A DNA stretch of 64,000 nt from JAHJQZ01 sp963667595 (GCA_963667595.2 CAXXWD010000001.1:558001-622000), one strand, 5' to 3'. Shown: positions 54,329-63,428, counted from the stretch's first letter. Program-made: numbers and translations. The notes: generated from the sequence alone by a model not told the origin.

Positions 54329-55022
54329 TTTTACGCTCCGGTTTCACCGAGATGCCGTTGTAGAAAATGTCGATGTGCTGCTCGATCAATCGATTCACCT
54401 GCGGACCGTCCTCGGGAACCATGTCGAACACTTCGGCGAGAACGATATGCGCGAGGATCGGCCCGATCAGGCTGCGGATGGCCAGGTCGGGATCGACGGG
54501 GCGAAAGTGGCCGGCCTTGATCTGACGATCGATCAGTTCGACCAGCCGCGGGATGACCTTGTCGAGCACCTCCCGGCGATACATCTGGGCAAGCTCGGGA
54601 AACCGTACGGCTTCACGAATGATCAGCCTAGGAACGGCAAAGACCTTGGGATCGCCAAGTCTGCTGGCGAGCAAGCCGCCAACGGACTTGAAAACGATAT
54701 AGGGATCGACGCCGGTGGCGTTGATCGTCGTGATCGCCTTGAGGGCGATCGGCGAGATGGCACGATCGATCAGCCCTTTCATCAGGGCTTCCTTGGAGTC
54801 GAAGTAAAGATAGACCGTCCCTTTCGAGATGCCCGCCTTGTCGGCGATATCCTCGACCCGCGTGTCCGCAAAACCGCGCTCGGTGAACAGTTCGAGCGCC
54901 GCATCGAGCACCTCGTCGCGTCGCGCCTCGGAACGCCGGCGGAATTTCGGACGCTTGGACCCGGTCTTTTTGGCAGCGGTGCTGTCGGGTTCTTGGCCTT
55001 TGATTTTTGGATCCTTCACCAT
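54321..55022 (-). CDS. TetR-family regulator of the efflux operon
   Basis: A 233-aa TetR protein. The helix-turn-helix is at about residues 33-78 (RRDEVLDAALELFTERGF, DKAGISKGTVYLYFDSKEAL), with a C-terminal ligand domain. A lysine-rich N-terminal tail precedes it. It is the first gene of the operon, overlapping hlyD by eight bases, and a strong palindromic operator lies 104 bases upstream, suggesting autoregulation. This order matches ybiH(cecR)-ybhGFSR. Confidence 0.92.
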   Translation of the reverse strand: MVKDPKIKGQEPDSTAAKKTGSKRPKFRRRSEARRDEVLDAALELFTERGFADTRVEDIADKAGISKGTVYLYFDSKEALMKGLIDRAISPIALKAITTINATGVDPYIVFKSVGGLLASRLGDPKVFAVPRLIIREAVRFPELAQMYRREVLDKVIPRLVELIDRQIKAGHFRPVDPDLAIRSLIGPILAHIVLAEVFDMVPEDGPQVNRLIEQHIDIFYNGISVKPERKNG

Positions 55023-55125
55023 CGACTCGCTACCATCGACCTGCGTCGTTTTGATCAGGCCTCATCCGGCGTGCCGCCTTGTTCGTTGCCATTTCGTCCA
55101 TGAGCGATCTCCATGTTCTTCGCCT

Positions 55126-55149
55126 AAATAAATGACCGGTCAGTTATTT
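55126..55149. promoter_or_regulatory. TetR operator of the efflux operon
   Basis: A 24-bp palindrome: AAATAA (55126-55131), TGACCGGTCA (55133-55142), TTATTT (55144-55149), imperfect only at one base pair. It lies upstream of the tetR-hlyD-ABC operon and has the size and symmetry of a TetR dimer site. Confidence 0.7.
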
Positions 55150-55479
55150 TCAAGATATCTTTTGTTCCAGGGCCTATCGAACGACGCGCCGTGGCGCAAA
55201 AAAAGCGCAACTTCCTGAAAAAATACGGGAAATATTCGTCAACCATTTCAACGGATCGATACCGGCGCGTTTCCTCACGCTTTGGGACACGACAGGATTT
55301 GGATGAAAACCCGGCGAGAAACGCCCATTCTGCGTGTCGGCGAACCGGCTCGCCACCGCATCCCGATCCGTTCCCCGGGGCCGCTCGCGGTTCGGCAGAA
55401 TCAGGCGACGTTATTAAGGCGTCGCCGCGTCGCGATTTTTGGGAAAAAACAGCGTTTCCCTCAAGGCGACATCCAAGGC
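55150..55479. other. Intergenic region between two tetR genes
   Basis: No gene is recognised in these 330 bases. The left end adjoins the operator; the right end follows the stop of the second tetR. Short frames on both strands have no domain. Confidence 0.4.
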
Positions 55480-56061
55480 TCAGGCCAGGAGTTTTGAAAC
55501 CAGAAGTCGCGTCGCCGGGCCGATTTCCTCGATGAACTGCGCTTTCGACGCGAGCCCGGATGCACAGGCCAGCAACACCTGCGCATATCTTCGCGCCTCC
55601 GGGTGCCCCTCCGCCACCAGCGCGTCGGTCAGCGTGTCTTCCAGCCAATGCTCGAAATCATGGTTTTGCGTGGCAAGCAGATGCGACGTTTCGGCATAGA
55701 TTTCGGCAGCATGCGGAGAGACATGGACCAGACGGAAATAGGCCTTGAGTTTGGCCACCAGCGCCCGGGCGATCCGGTCCGGGGCATTGCCCGGCCCGTC
55801 AAGTTCGCGCATGATCAGCCGACGCCAGTCGTCGAAGACGTGGTCGGCCAGCGTCGAAAAGATCAGATCCTTGTCGGCGAAATAGGCATAAAGTGTCGGT
55901 TTGGCGACGCCGGCGGCACGGGCGATGGCTTCCATGGATGTGCCCCTCAGCCCATTGCGTATGAACAGATCATGCGCGGCCAAAAGGATTCGTTCGCGCC
56001 GTTCGGGATTGAGATGTCGTACCGCCTGTTTCAAGTTTCGTTGTCCTGTAGTACGAAACAT
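55480..56061 (-). CDS. TetR-family regulator divergent from an SDR gene
   Basis: A 193-aa TetR protein with helix-turn-helix RRERILLAAHDLFIRNGLRG and AAGVAKPTLYAYFADKD, and an AefR-like C-terminal domain (LDGPGNAPDRIARALVA). I start at ATG 56061; the longer frame to 56163 would run through the operator and into the divergent gene. No good ribosome site precedes the ATG, which lies inside the palindrome 56053-56081, so translation may be leaderless. Confidence 0.85.
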   Translation of the reverse strand: MFRTTGQRNLKQAVRHLNPERRERILLAAHDLFIRNGLRGTSMEAIARAAGVAKPTLYAYFADKDLIFSTLADHVFDDWRRLIMRELDGPGNAPDRIARALVAKLKAYFRLVHVSPHAAEIYAETSHLLATQNHDFEHWLEDTLTDALVAEGHPEARRYAQVLLACASGLASKAQFIEEIGPATRLLVSKLLA

Positions 56062-56081
56062 ACGGAATTCGTATATTTCGT
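56053..56081. promoter_or_regulatory. Candidate TetR operator between tetR and the SDR gene
   Basis: ACGAAACATACG (56053-56064) and CGTATATTTCGT (56070-56081) match at 11 of 12 positions around a GAATT centre. Placed between divergent tetR and SDR starts and overlapping the tetR start codon. Confidence 0.6.
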
Positions 56082-56103
56082 TCAGCTCTAGAGAGGTTCC
56101 CTG

Positions 56104-57126
56104 ATGAAAACCGTTTTGGTCACCGGTGTTACCGGCTTCGTCGGTGGCCATGTTGCCCTGCAATTGTTGAACGCCGGCTACCGAGTCCGCGGCAGTTTGC
56201 GATCACCGGGCCGCGCTGACAAGGTCCGAAAAGAGCTTGAAGCGGCCGGTGCCGTTACGAATGCACTTGAATTCGTAACATTGGACCTTCTCGACGACGC
56301 CGGTTGGGCCGAAGCGATGTCGGGCGTCTATGCGGTCATGCATGTCGCCTCGCCTTTTGTCATCGAAATGCCCGAGGACCCGGACGAACTCATCCGCCCG
56401 GCGGTTGAAGGAACCGAACGCGTGCTCAAGGCTGCGCTCGGCGCCGATGTAAAACGAATCGTCCTGACCTCTTCGATCGCCGCCATCGCCTATGGCGACG
56501 ACCCGGAGCGCAAGGTGCCCTTCACCGACGCCGACTGGACGCGGCTCGATACGGCCATTCCGATCACCACCTATATCCGCTCCAAGACCCTGGCCGAGCA
56601 TCGCGCCTGGGACATCATGAAGGCGGCCGGACGGGAGAACGATCTCGTTTGCATCAACCCCACCAACATCTACGGCCCGCTTCTGGGCGACGACATTGGC
56701 ACGTCCGGGCTGATCATCCGCCGCCTGCTCAACGGTTCCCTGCCGGCCGCGCCGCGCATTCACCTGTTGTCGGTCGACGTCCGCGACGTTGCGGCGCTGC
56801 ATCTGGCGGCACTCGAAACCGACGTGGCCGGAGGCCAGCGCTTTCTGGTTTCGGCGCGCGCGCTCAGCCTTCCCGAAATGGCGCGCCTTCTGCGCCGGAA
56901 TTTTCCCGACCAAGCCCGCCGCGCGCCACGCCTGACACTGCCGAACTGGGTGACGCGGCTTTATGCCCTTTTCGACCAGGACCTTAGGGACAATATCGGC
57001 GAACTCGGCCGCCCCAAGCGCGTTCATGGTGCGCGAGCCGAAATCCTGCTCGGCCACAAGCTGATCGACGCCGAGACGGCCTTCCTCGCCATGGCGAAAA
57101 CGATGATCGACCGCGATCTCGTTTGA
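56104..57126 (+). CDS. NAD-dependent epimerase/dehydratase, dihydroflavonol-4-reductase-like SDR
   Basis: A 340-aa extended SDR. TGVTGFVGGHVALQLL (residues 7-22) binds NAD(P); MHVASPF and TSSIAAIAYG follow, and Tyr in TTYIRSKTLAEH with Lys four residues later is the catalytic pair. Relatives reduce aldehydes or ketones. Divergent from a TetR gene that probably represses it until an inducing compound is present. Substrate unknown. Confidence 0.88.
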   Translation: MKTVLVTGVTGFVGGHVALQLLNAGYRVRGSLRSPGRADKVRKELEAAGAVTNALEFVTLDLLDDAGWAEAMSGVYAVMHVASPFVIEMPEDPDELIRPAVEGTERVLKAALGADVKRIVLTSSIAAIAYGDDPERKVPFTDADWTRLDTAIPITTYIRSKTLAEHRAWDIMKAAGRENDLVCINPTNIYGPLLGDDIGTSGLIIRRLLNGSLPAAPRIHLLSVDVRDVAALHLAALETDVAGGQRFLVSARALSLPEMARLLRRNFPDQARRAPRLTLPNWVTRLYALFDQDLRDNIGELGRPKRVHGARAEILLGHKLIDAETAFLAMAKTMIDRDLV

Positions 57127-57236
57127 TCCCGTCCTTTCCACCACTTGTCGTTTCGGCTTAAAAAAACACTAGGCGACGCAGCCGGAATTGGGTAAACAAC
57201 CGCGGTCCGGCGTTCTGTCGCTGGATCGATCAGGGC

Positions 57237-57312
57237 GGGGCTGTAGCTCAGTTGGGAGAGCGCAACGTTCGCAATGTTGAGGTCAGGGGTTCGATTCCCC
57301 TCAGCTCCACCA
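57237..57312 (+). tRNA. tRNA-Ala (anticodon CGC)
   Basis: A 76-base cloverleaf. The acceptor stem is GGGGCTG/CAGCTCC with one G-T pair, the D-arm GCTC..GAGC, and the anticodon stem CAACG/TGTTG with loop TTCGCAA giving anticodon CGC, which reads GCG. The T-arm is around GGTTCGATTC, and CCA is encoded. An integrase-bearing segment begins just after it, so its 3' end is a candidate attachment site. Confidence 0.93.
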
Positions 57313-57521
57313 GTCCTGATTGAGATTTCCATTTAAAATCAAATGTTTAAGACAGAGTGCCACGAAGGAAATTGGCACTAACCCACAGTTTCACCCATGC
57401 TTTTTGAGGCCCTTTGTCGGCTCGAAAGCCAGGACTAACGCTCACGAAGACGTGACTGCATGTCGCATGGGGCATGCCCGATTAAGGCAGAGCAATAACC
57501 CGCCGACGTGGGAGTAAGGCA

Positions 57522-58262
57522 TTAACTGCGTCTCCTGCCGAACACGGGGCGCGTCTCAGCGTCGGGACGTTTAGCTGGCGATGCTTGCCTTTCAAGCTCA
57601 GCATCTATCATTCGGTCGAGGTGTCCCCACTTCGCCTTGTCGTGACTGTCCTCGATATCCGTTTGTTCAGGTGTTGCTTCTGCCGTTGGAGCGGTTGGCC
57701 CGCTGCCCGCAATCAGCAAGCTTTGCTTCTGAGCTTCAAATTCCGCCTGCGTGAGAAACCCATCGCGCACCAGTGCCGCGAGTTTGGCAATTTCATCGGC
57801 GACAGAAACAGAAGCAATAGGAGGATGAACTTGGTGTACGTCGTTGGCCGACACCTTGGCCATAATCAGGTTGCACGCTGCCCGAAAGCGGTCAGCCATT
57901 TCGCGCGAAGTAATTGAAATGCTGTTCGGTGCTTGTTTAGCGTCACCGGTTCCGCCGTTTGTCCAGTAGCTTTTGATCGTGTTTTGCACGCCGCCGGTCG
58001 AAAGCTCAAAGTAGCCGGTCATCATCCCAAATTTAACTTCGACACTGCTGATGTTCTTATACGGAAGCTGGAACACATTTACGCCAAACATGTTGCCGGT
58101 CATGAAGCCCGTTTTTAGAACCATGACCCTTCTGTCGGTGCAAACCAATGCCTCTTTAAAGGCACCCTTCAACGTCAACAGAATAGTCTCGTCGCCATTA
58201 AGCGTTTCACGAACCTTCACTGCAAGGTTTGCCGGCAGGTCTTCAAGCAGGTCGTGTTGCAT
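57522..58262 (-). CDS. PH-like and SHOCT domain protein
   Basis: A 246-aa protein. The N-terminal half resembles a bacterial PH-like domain (ETILLTLKGAFKEALVCTDRRVMVL, FQLPYKNISSVEVKFG, TGYFELST). The C-terminal half has a SHOCT motif, DEIAKLAALVRDGFLTQAEFEAQK. ATG 58262 with AGGA nine bases upstream is chosen over a start at 58298. Such proteins occur widely on mobile elements; function unknown. Confidence 0.65.
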   Translation of the reverse strand: MQHDLLEDLPANLAVKVRETLNGDETILLTLKGAFKEALVCTDRRVMVLKTGFMTGNMFGVNVFQLPYKNISSVEVKFGMMTGYFELSTGGVQNTIKSYWTNGGTGDAKQAPNSISITSREMADRFRAACNLIMAKVSANDVHQVHPPIASVSVADEIAKLAALVRDGFLTQAEFEAQKQSLLIAGSGPTAPTAEATPEQTDIEDSHDKAKWGHLDRMIDAELERQASPAKRPDAETRPVFGRRRS

Positions 58263-58453
58263 GGAAACATTCCTAAATGCACTGCCCAAGGCGAGCACAA
58301 AAACTCTTAGAAACTCCTAACTTTATATAAGTAAACAACTCAAACAGAAATTTAGAACAGTCTCACAACCTAACGAGATTTGGCGCATACGACTTGAGAC
58401 AGACCAACCGGCACGGCAACAATAGGCCGTACACGGCGAACGGTGCATAAGAA

Positions 58454-58479
58454 GAACCCCCGCCTTTCGACGGGGGTTC
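58454..58479 (-). terminator. Hairpin downstream of the 58588 gene
   Basis: A 9-bp perfect stem GAACCCCCG/CGGGGGTTC with an eight-base loop; TTCTT follows on the minus strand. It lies in the 325-base gap between two island genes, which otherwise holds nothing recognised. Confidence 0.5.
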
Positions 58480-58587
58480 AGCTTGCGCGCCTGCAAACGG
58501 GTAAATGAGCGCGCAGAAACAAGAAAACGGCGACGGAGCTAGACTTCCACCCGCGAAGCTTCGGCCTTGGCAACGATGGCGACGTTG

Positions 58588-59226
58588 TTAAAAACTGCGA
58601 TGGATGCTGGTCACAACGCTTTCATAGTTGCCCACGATATCGGCAAGTGCCTGCCCTTCCCGCAAACGCGCACCGGCTTTGGGGGCGTGCATCTCAACGG
58701 CAGTAGCGAGCATACGGCCATGCAGGTCTTTGGAAAGGCCGAGCAAGAAGTGCGGCGATGAATAGATGACCGAAGCCACGTTCTTGTCGGTCTTGTACGC
58801 CTCGCTCACAGCGACCATGCCTTCGGGGGTTTTGGCCTGTTCCCTGATCCAACCGCGAATTTCGCTGTCGATGTAGCCCCAAGCGCCGCCACGCGGCCCC
58901 AGAGTGCTGTCAGCGGCTTCTTTGCCCTGTGCGATCAGCAGGTCGGCCTGCCGCTTGAAGGCGTCTGCATTGCGCCGGATCAGCGTTGTGGCGCGGTCGG
59001 CAACGTCACGAGCCGCAATGGCCCGCTGCTCTGGTGAGCGGGTCTGGTCAGACGCCAATCGAAACGCAGTGGTGGCCATTCCGGCCACGTCGCGTACTTG
59101 GTCGGCCATGGCGTCAGCGACGCTCGGATAGTTGTCGCGGTCGCCAAGCTGGCTGCGAAGCCACGTGGTCGTTTGCAAGAGATTAAGCGTGTCGGCCTGA
59201 CCAGAAACGGGGAACGTGCTACTCAT
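58588..59226 (-). CDS. Unknown island protein, helical
   Basis: A 212-aa protein starting at ATG 59226 (TTG 59232 is possible). It is Ala/Arg/Asp-rich and appears largely helical (TRSPEQRAIAARDVADRATTL). Residues GAWGYIDSEIRGWI and LLGLSKDLHGRM may form a compact C-terminal half. No domain recognised. It is last in a run of three closely spaced small genes. Confidence 0.55.
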   Translation of the reverse strand: MSSTFPVSGQADTLNLLQTTTWLRSQLGDRDNYPSVADAMADQVRDVAGMATTAFRLASDQTRSPEQRAIAARDVADRATTLIRRNADAFKRQADLLIAQGKEAADSTLGPRGGAWGYIDSEIRGWIREQAKTPEGMVAVSEAYKTDKNVASVIYSSPHFLLGLSKDLHGRMLATAVEMHAPKAGARLREGQALADIVGNYESVVTSIHRSF

Positions 59227-59235
59227 TTTCAAAAC

Positions 59236-59478
59236 TCACTTTTGATGTCTACTATTGACCTGGGCTATCAACCGCTGCTGTTGCTCTCTCGCTGCTTTTT
59301 CCCACGCTTCGTCGGAGCGATACCGTGGCATGAGCAGTATGCGGGTGCCCGGTGGCGGCAATGGCGTCAATATCTCATCAGTCTCGGGATCGTATTCGAC
59401 GACGTTATGAGTAACCCGTGAGGGCGGGCGTCGGCGCGCTTCGATTTTGGCAACGCGGTTGGACAGATTATGGGCCAC
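59236..59478 (-). CDS. Small unknown island protein
   Basis: An 80-aa protein starting at GTG 59478, whose G is also the last base of the upstream gene's TAG. Charged start (LSNRVAKIEARRRPPSR), then a Pro-rich middle (TPLPPPGTRIL) and a Gln-rich helix. Function unknown. Confidence 0.5.
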   Translation of the reverse strand: MAHNLSNRVAKIEARRRPPSRVTHNVVEYDPETDEILTPLPPPGTRILLMPRYRSDEAWEKAAREQQQRLIAQVNSRHQK

Positions 59479-59714
59479 TAGTGCACCCCTTCTTCCAGCC
59501 GAGCGATCCTCTCTTCCAACGAAGAACCCTCAAGCATGCGCGATATCAGCGCTAGTGCATTGATCATGCGGGACATGTCTTCGATCTTGATTTCGCCGTT
59601 GATCGCACGACGGTACTGGCGTGCGGCCTCGCGGCTACAGCTAGAGGGCAGATCAAGTCGGACGCGACTACGGCGCCGCTTGACGGCGGGTTGCTCCCAA
59701 TCGCCCTGTTTCAT
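59478..59714 (-). CDS. Small unknown island protein
   Basis: A 78-aa protein; ATG 59714 is used, with TTG 59726 as alternative. A basic segment (KRRRSRVRLDLPS) is followed by a helix pair (SREAARQYRRAINGEI, MSRMINALALISRML) and an acidic end. It may bind nucleic acid. Overlaps the next gene by one base, indicating coupling. Confidence 0.5.
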   Translation of the reverse strand: MKQGDWEQPAVKRRRSRVRLDLPSSCSREAARQYRRAINGEIKIEDMSRMINALALISRMLEGSSLEERIARLEEGVH

Positions 59715-59957
59715 TGGAATATTCAACTCTCTAGCCCGACATATTCAGCCATTCTTCGTGAATAATTGGGCGGGAAGACGCTCGAAAAGTCAATAGTTAA
59801 CGGGCGATATTTTGCAATTCTAGTCGATAATAACTTGACTACTACTAACTACCGTTGACTTGTAGCTTAGTTTTGTTGTCGTTGTCGTAAATATACATGA
59901 GTAATAACTATGTCCGGCATGTCAGGCAAGCCGTTTAGGAACGCCGTTGGGCGACCG

Positions 59958-60524
59958 TCAATCCAACTTGTGTTGTTTCGCCGGCTTGCTCAGCCGTGGC
60001 ACACCCAAGGCCGCTTGCATGCGCTGTTCAAGTGTTTTGTCGAGCACCAGAGTTACCTTGTATGAAAGCCCTTTGCGCCGTAGTTCACACCGTATGTCTT
60101 CGCGCACACCGGGCAACGTTGCCGCCGCGAGGAAGATCACACCGCTAAACCGCAACTGCATTACGTCTTCGGTGGTGCGTAGAACGTGCTGATACTTCTT
60201 TGTCAGCATTTCATCGTAACGCGGAAAGTACATAGCCGTTTGTGCCTGAAGCTGTTGTGCCATTGGCCGTCTGTGTCGTTTGAATTTTGCTGCCTTCGCG
60301 GCCTCGCACAGATAGAGAACGAAACCTTCACCGGCGCATATCTCTTCAGCCGGCAAGTATGCTATGCAGTTTTCGAGAAATGACGCTGTCAAATCGATAT
60401 ACTTCAACGTCAAGTATGCCCGCACTTCCTGCTGTGCGTAGACATTGTGGCCAACAAGTTCGTCTTCGACCATGTCGAATAATTCCATAAGCCTGCCGTG
60501 TGTGATTGCATCGTGAAGAAACAT
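59958..60524 (-). CDS. Unknown island protein
   Basis: A 188-aa protein with AAGGA about nine bases before ATG 60524. The N-terminal half is helical with several Cys and Tyr; the C-terminal half is basic (RRKGLSYKVTLVLDKTLEQRM). No domain recognised. An AT-rich 230-base gap lies downstream and a 289-base gap with a large palindrome lies upstream. Confidence 0.55.
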   Translation of the reverse strand: MFLHDAITHGRLMELFDMVEDELVGHNVYAQQEVRAYLTLKYIDLTASFLENCIAYLPAEEICAGEGFVLYLCEAAKAAKFKRHRRPMAQQLQAQTAMYFPRYDEMLTKKYQHVLRTTEDVMQLRFSGVIFLAAATLPGVREDIRCELRRKGLSYKVTLVLDKTLEQRMQAALGVPRLSKPAKQHKLD

Positions 60525-60588
60525 GGCTTCAATCCTTTCTAGCTACCCACAGCAAAGACCGTGAACTGGTGAATGGCCTTCCCCACCG

Positions 60589-60655
60589 TTTCAGTCCCCT
60601 GACTTACTGACTAATCCCGCCTAACAGCGCAGTAAGTCAGGTTAATTAACTGAAA
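60589..60655. repeat. Nested inverted repeat (possible origin or regulatory site)
   Basis: Outer arms TTTCAGT (60589-60595) and ACTGAAA (60649-60655) enclose perfect 11-bp arms CTGACTTACTG (60599-60609) and CAGTAAGTCAG (60630-60640). The motif ACTGA/TCAGT recurs several times. It is followed by a markedly AT-rich stretch (60650-60730) between the DUF3987-like gene and the next gene. Confidence 0.6.
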
Positions 60656-60813
60656 CATAAGTGTTTTTTCTCTCTTGTCTTATTGTCTTATTCTATTTGA
60701 TATTCCCGATTTTATAATTTGGGGGGCTATCTGGGTAATTATCGCTAGACACGCACGACGCTTTAGACATCAATGGTTTCAATGACTTAGCGTTCAGACA
60801 GGTTTTAGACACT

Positions 60814-62361
60814 TTAGACGTCCCCACCGGGCGGTGAGGGCGTCCAAGGCGCGGCAGGACTGCCCTCGGGTTCGGTCGCCACCGTCCCGGCATCCCATGT
60901 GGTCATGCTTTTGTTCTTGGCTCGACGTTCATCGCCCACGACCCGTTTTAGGTCACCGCCGAATGCGTCGCTTTCTTCGGCCAGCGTGAAAAACTCAGCA
61001 TGACTAGTCGTAATGCCGACAAGCTGTTTGGGTGTTGCTCTGGCAATTTCCCCGCAGTCAATAAGCTCTCTGACCGCGTTCCTAATGGCATTGGTGGCAC
61101 CGTTGTGCGCGTTCTTGAACGCCGCGTCGTTTGACAGGCGTTTAGAGATGTAGCGCCAAGGAATGTACCAAGATCGGTGTACCTCTTCGTCAGCGACGCC
61201 GTAGCTCTTAAGCTCCGACCAAGGGCGTTCGACCCATTCCCTTACGACTTTGCGCACCTTGTCTTGCTGTAGTTTCTCCGACTTCGATTGGTCGCCGACT
61301 TCGCCGGCATCGAACTTGTGGGCTAGCGCTTCAATGCCGTGTCGGACGACCGCGTAGGCCCATTCCGCATCTGGCAGGGTGATCGTCGGGGAAATGTGAT
61401 TTCTGCCCACAGCGACAAGGGCAGCAAGCTTCAGCGTCTTGAGGTGTGCCCTGTTCCACAGTTCAGCCGTGATCCCCGACTTGGTTTTGTCGTTGATCTT
61501 GTCATCCGCGAATTTGTCGACGCATCCGCCCGGCCCGATAAAGTCATGGGCTTCGGGCGAAATCTGAACGTTCACGACCGCGTTGCTGGCGTTCAACTGA
61601 GCACAGTAGGCTACGAGTTCGGAGAAATGCCGTATCGTCTCAACCGTGGGCACAGCGGCTTGCGTGTTCGGGTTCGAAGGCGGGCGTGGGCCTTCATAGA
61701 TTATGGGCGTGAAGCGCGGCAGAAGACCAAGGGCCACCATACTTTCGCTAAGGTGTGGATAGAGGGCTTGCGGCGATGTCTCACCGAAGAGACTGAAAGC
61801 CGGGCTATCCACGACGCCGGTGTTGTTCGCCTTGTCGCTATAGATCGTGGGGTTAAGAACGTCGTGCTCCCCGCTCAAGTTGAACAGGTCTAGCAAGACC
61901 TTTCTCAGCATCACGTCGGCAGAGGTCGCGCGTGGGTGGCAAATGCGTTCAATCGTGTGTCCGAATTCCCCGACAAAGGCCGTGAAGCTACGGGAGTTGC
62001 CAAGGTACTTTATGAGCGCCTGACCCGAGGCAATTTCGGCTGGACCTAGATGCTCGTGAAGGGTTGGCAGGTGGGGCAGCAAACTACCTTGGCCAGACGG
62101 CCCCCGCTGAACATTAGCAATGAACCGCATTACGCCGCTTCGGGCGCCTTCCTTCCCACGACCGGTTTCAGCGACCAATAGGACGTACTGATTAAGGCCG
62201 GTGCCCGAAACGTTAAACGCCCGACCGGCGACGCCCGCCATGTACCCGATTGCCCCGGCTGTGGCGATTTCAGGAACAGGGCGCGGTGCCGCGCTGTAGA
62301 TGAAGCCGGCGATTTCACCTAGAAGACCGGCAGGCGGCTTTTCGAAAGGGCTTTCAGTCAT
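60814..62361 (-). CDS. DUF3987-like protein, possible replication ATPase
   Basis: A 515-aa protein resembling DUF3987, a family found on phages and integrative elements with primase or helicase-type genes. TATAGAIGYMAG-like start, then LLVAETGRGKEGARSGV, which looks like a Walker A loop with Glu where Ser/Thr is expected. AFVGEFGHTIERI could supply acidic residues, and SPAFSLFGETSPQAL is a family-like segment. A replication role for the element is inferred. Confidence 0.65.
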   Translation of the reverse strand: MTESPFEKPPAGLLGEIAGFIYSAAPRPVPEIATAGAIGYMAGVAGRAFNVSGTGLNQYVLLVAETGRGKEGARSGVMRFIANVQRGPSGQGSLLPHLPTLHEHLGPAEIASGQALIKYLGNSRSFTAFVGEFGHTIERICHPRATSADVMLRKVLLDLFNLSGEHDVLNPTIYSDKANNTGVVDSPAFSLFGETSPQALYPHLSESMVALGLLPRFTPIIYEGPRPPSNPNTQAAVPTVETIRHFSELVAYCAQLNASNAVVNVQISPEAHDFIGPGGCVDKFADDKINDKTKSGITAELWNRAHLKTLKLAALVAVGRNHISPTITLPDAEWAYAVVRHGIEALAHKFDAGEVGDQSKSEKLQQDKVRKVVREWVERPWSELKSYGVADEEVHRSWYIPWRYISKRLSNDAAFKNAHNGATNAIRNAVRELIDCGEIARATPKQLVGITTSHAEFFTLAEESDAFGGDLKRVVGDERRAKNKSMTTWDAGTVATEPEGSPAAPWTPSPPGGDV

Positions 62362-62497
62362 TTCCGGCGCGCCTGTGATTTATCAAAGCATGGGTCAAAA
62401 CCGTGGGTCTTCGCCGTGCTATGAAGCGTGTAGAAGTAAGTAGTTGTTTTTGCTTGATGTATTTTGGCCTATTGTGGATAAGCTATCCACATAACCG

Positions 62498-62764
62498 CTA
62501 TGCGCGGTCGGCACGAGCGGCGACAATTTCAGCCACCAATTCGCGGATTTCGGCGTCCGACGCACCGCGAATGCGTGCGGCCATCACCCGGTCGATTTCA
62601 TCAACCGGCCAGAAGGCCAGCTTTGACCCAATCCGCAATGCCGGGGGCAGCAAACCGCGCTGGACGAAATCGTAGATGGTGGCACGACCAAGACCAGTCG
62701 TGGCGCACACGCCGGGCAAGCGATGAACCGCGTTCTTGGCGGCTCCGGGGGAGAGAGCATTCAT
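62498..62764 (-). CDS. AlpA-family helix-turn-helix regulator
   Basis: An 88-aa protein with an AlpA/excisionase-type MerR-like helix-turn-helix: VCATTGLGRATIYDFVQRGLLPPALRIGSKLAFWPVDEI, described in parts. GGAAAGGAACC precedes ATG 62764. AlpA proteins switch on excision or integrase genes of P4-like elements and satellites. It lies between an unknown gene next to the integrase and the DUF3987-like gene. Confidence 0.8.
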   Translation of the reverse strand: MNALSPGAAKNAVHRLPGVCATTGLGRATIYDFVQRGLLPPALRIGSKLAFWPVDEIDRVMAARIRGASDAEIRELVAEIVAARADRA

Positions 62765-62861
62765 TTTCGGTTCCTTTCCATGACAATCCGAGTTCGTCTG
62801 GAAAGGAAGGTGCCAAATTCGCCCTGCCCTGAATAAATACCAACTGAAATAAAGTGCGGAC

Positions 62862-63428
62862 CTAGTTGGTATTCTGCCGGGCGCGCTCCGCCGCTGCGAT
62901 TGCAGGCTGTCGCCAGTTCGCGTCTATACCGTAGATTTCAAGAGCTTTCTTTACGGCCTTCCCATATGGCGAAGAAGGCTCACCGTCAGATTGTGACGTG
63001 CCCTTACCGATTGGTCTTCCCGTCGCGACAAAGAGGTTTGCCACGCAGTCAGCAATGATGCGTGCTCGCTCTTTTCGTCCTTTGGTCGCCGGGTAGCCTT
63101 CCGCGTGGGTGAAATGGGCCGCAACGTCGGCCTGAAGCAAAAAGTGGTCCCTCAGTTCAGTCAGCTTGATCGGTGTTGGTAGACCTTGCCGGTCAATCTG
63201 TTCGACCACGCTAGGCGGGCATGCCTCAATTCGCCGAATGACCGTATCCAATTCGTCGGCGATCTTGCCGAGTTCGGCTTTCTCGGCACGCGCCGTGCCA
63301 TCCTCAGACCGCGCCGCTGCCCACAGCTTGAAGTCGGTGAGCATGTCGAAGGCGGCTTCTACCTGAGCAAGATCGCAGCCCAAGTACTCCGCAAGCTCCA
63401 CGTGCTTTTGATTTGTCCAAACGGCCAT
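62862..63428 (-). CDS. Unknown protein coupled to the integrase
   Basis: A 188-aa mostly helical protein. ATG 63428 shares its A with the integrase stop (TGATG), so translation is coupled. The N-terminal half has LAEYLGCDLAQVEAAFDMLTDF; the C-terminal half has ATKGRKERARIIADCVANLF. It might be a directionality or accessory factor, but no family is recognised. Confidence 0.6.
   Translation of the reverse strand: MAVWTNQKHVELAEYLGCDLAQVEAAFDMLTDFKLWAAARSEDGTARAEKAELGKIADELDTVIRRIEACPPSVVEQIDRQGLPTPIKLTELRDHFLLQADVAAHFTHAEGYPATKGRKERARIIADCVANLFVATGRPIGKGTSQSDGEPSSPYGKAVKKALEIYGIDANWRQPAIAAAERARQNTN

Noticed and set aside
60693..60893. 66-codon minus-strand frame at the end of the DUF3987-like gene
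   Set aside because: Overlaps the real gene in another frame and runs into the AT-rich gap; no ribosome site.
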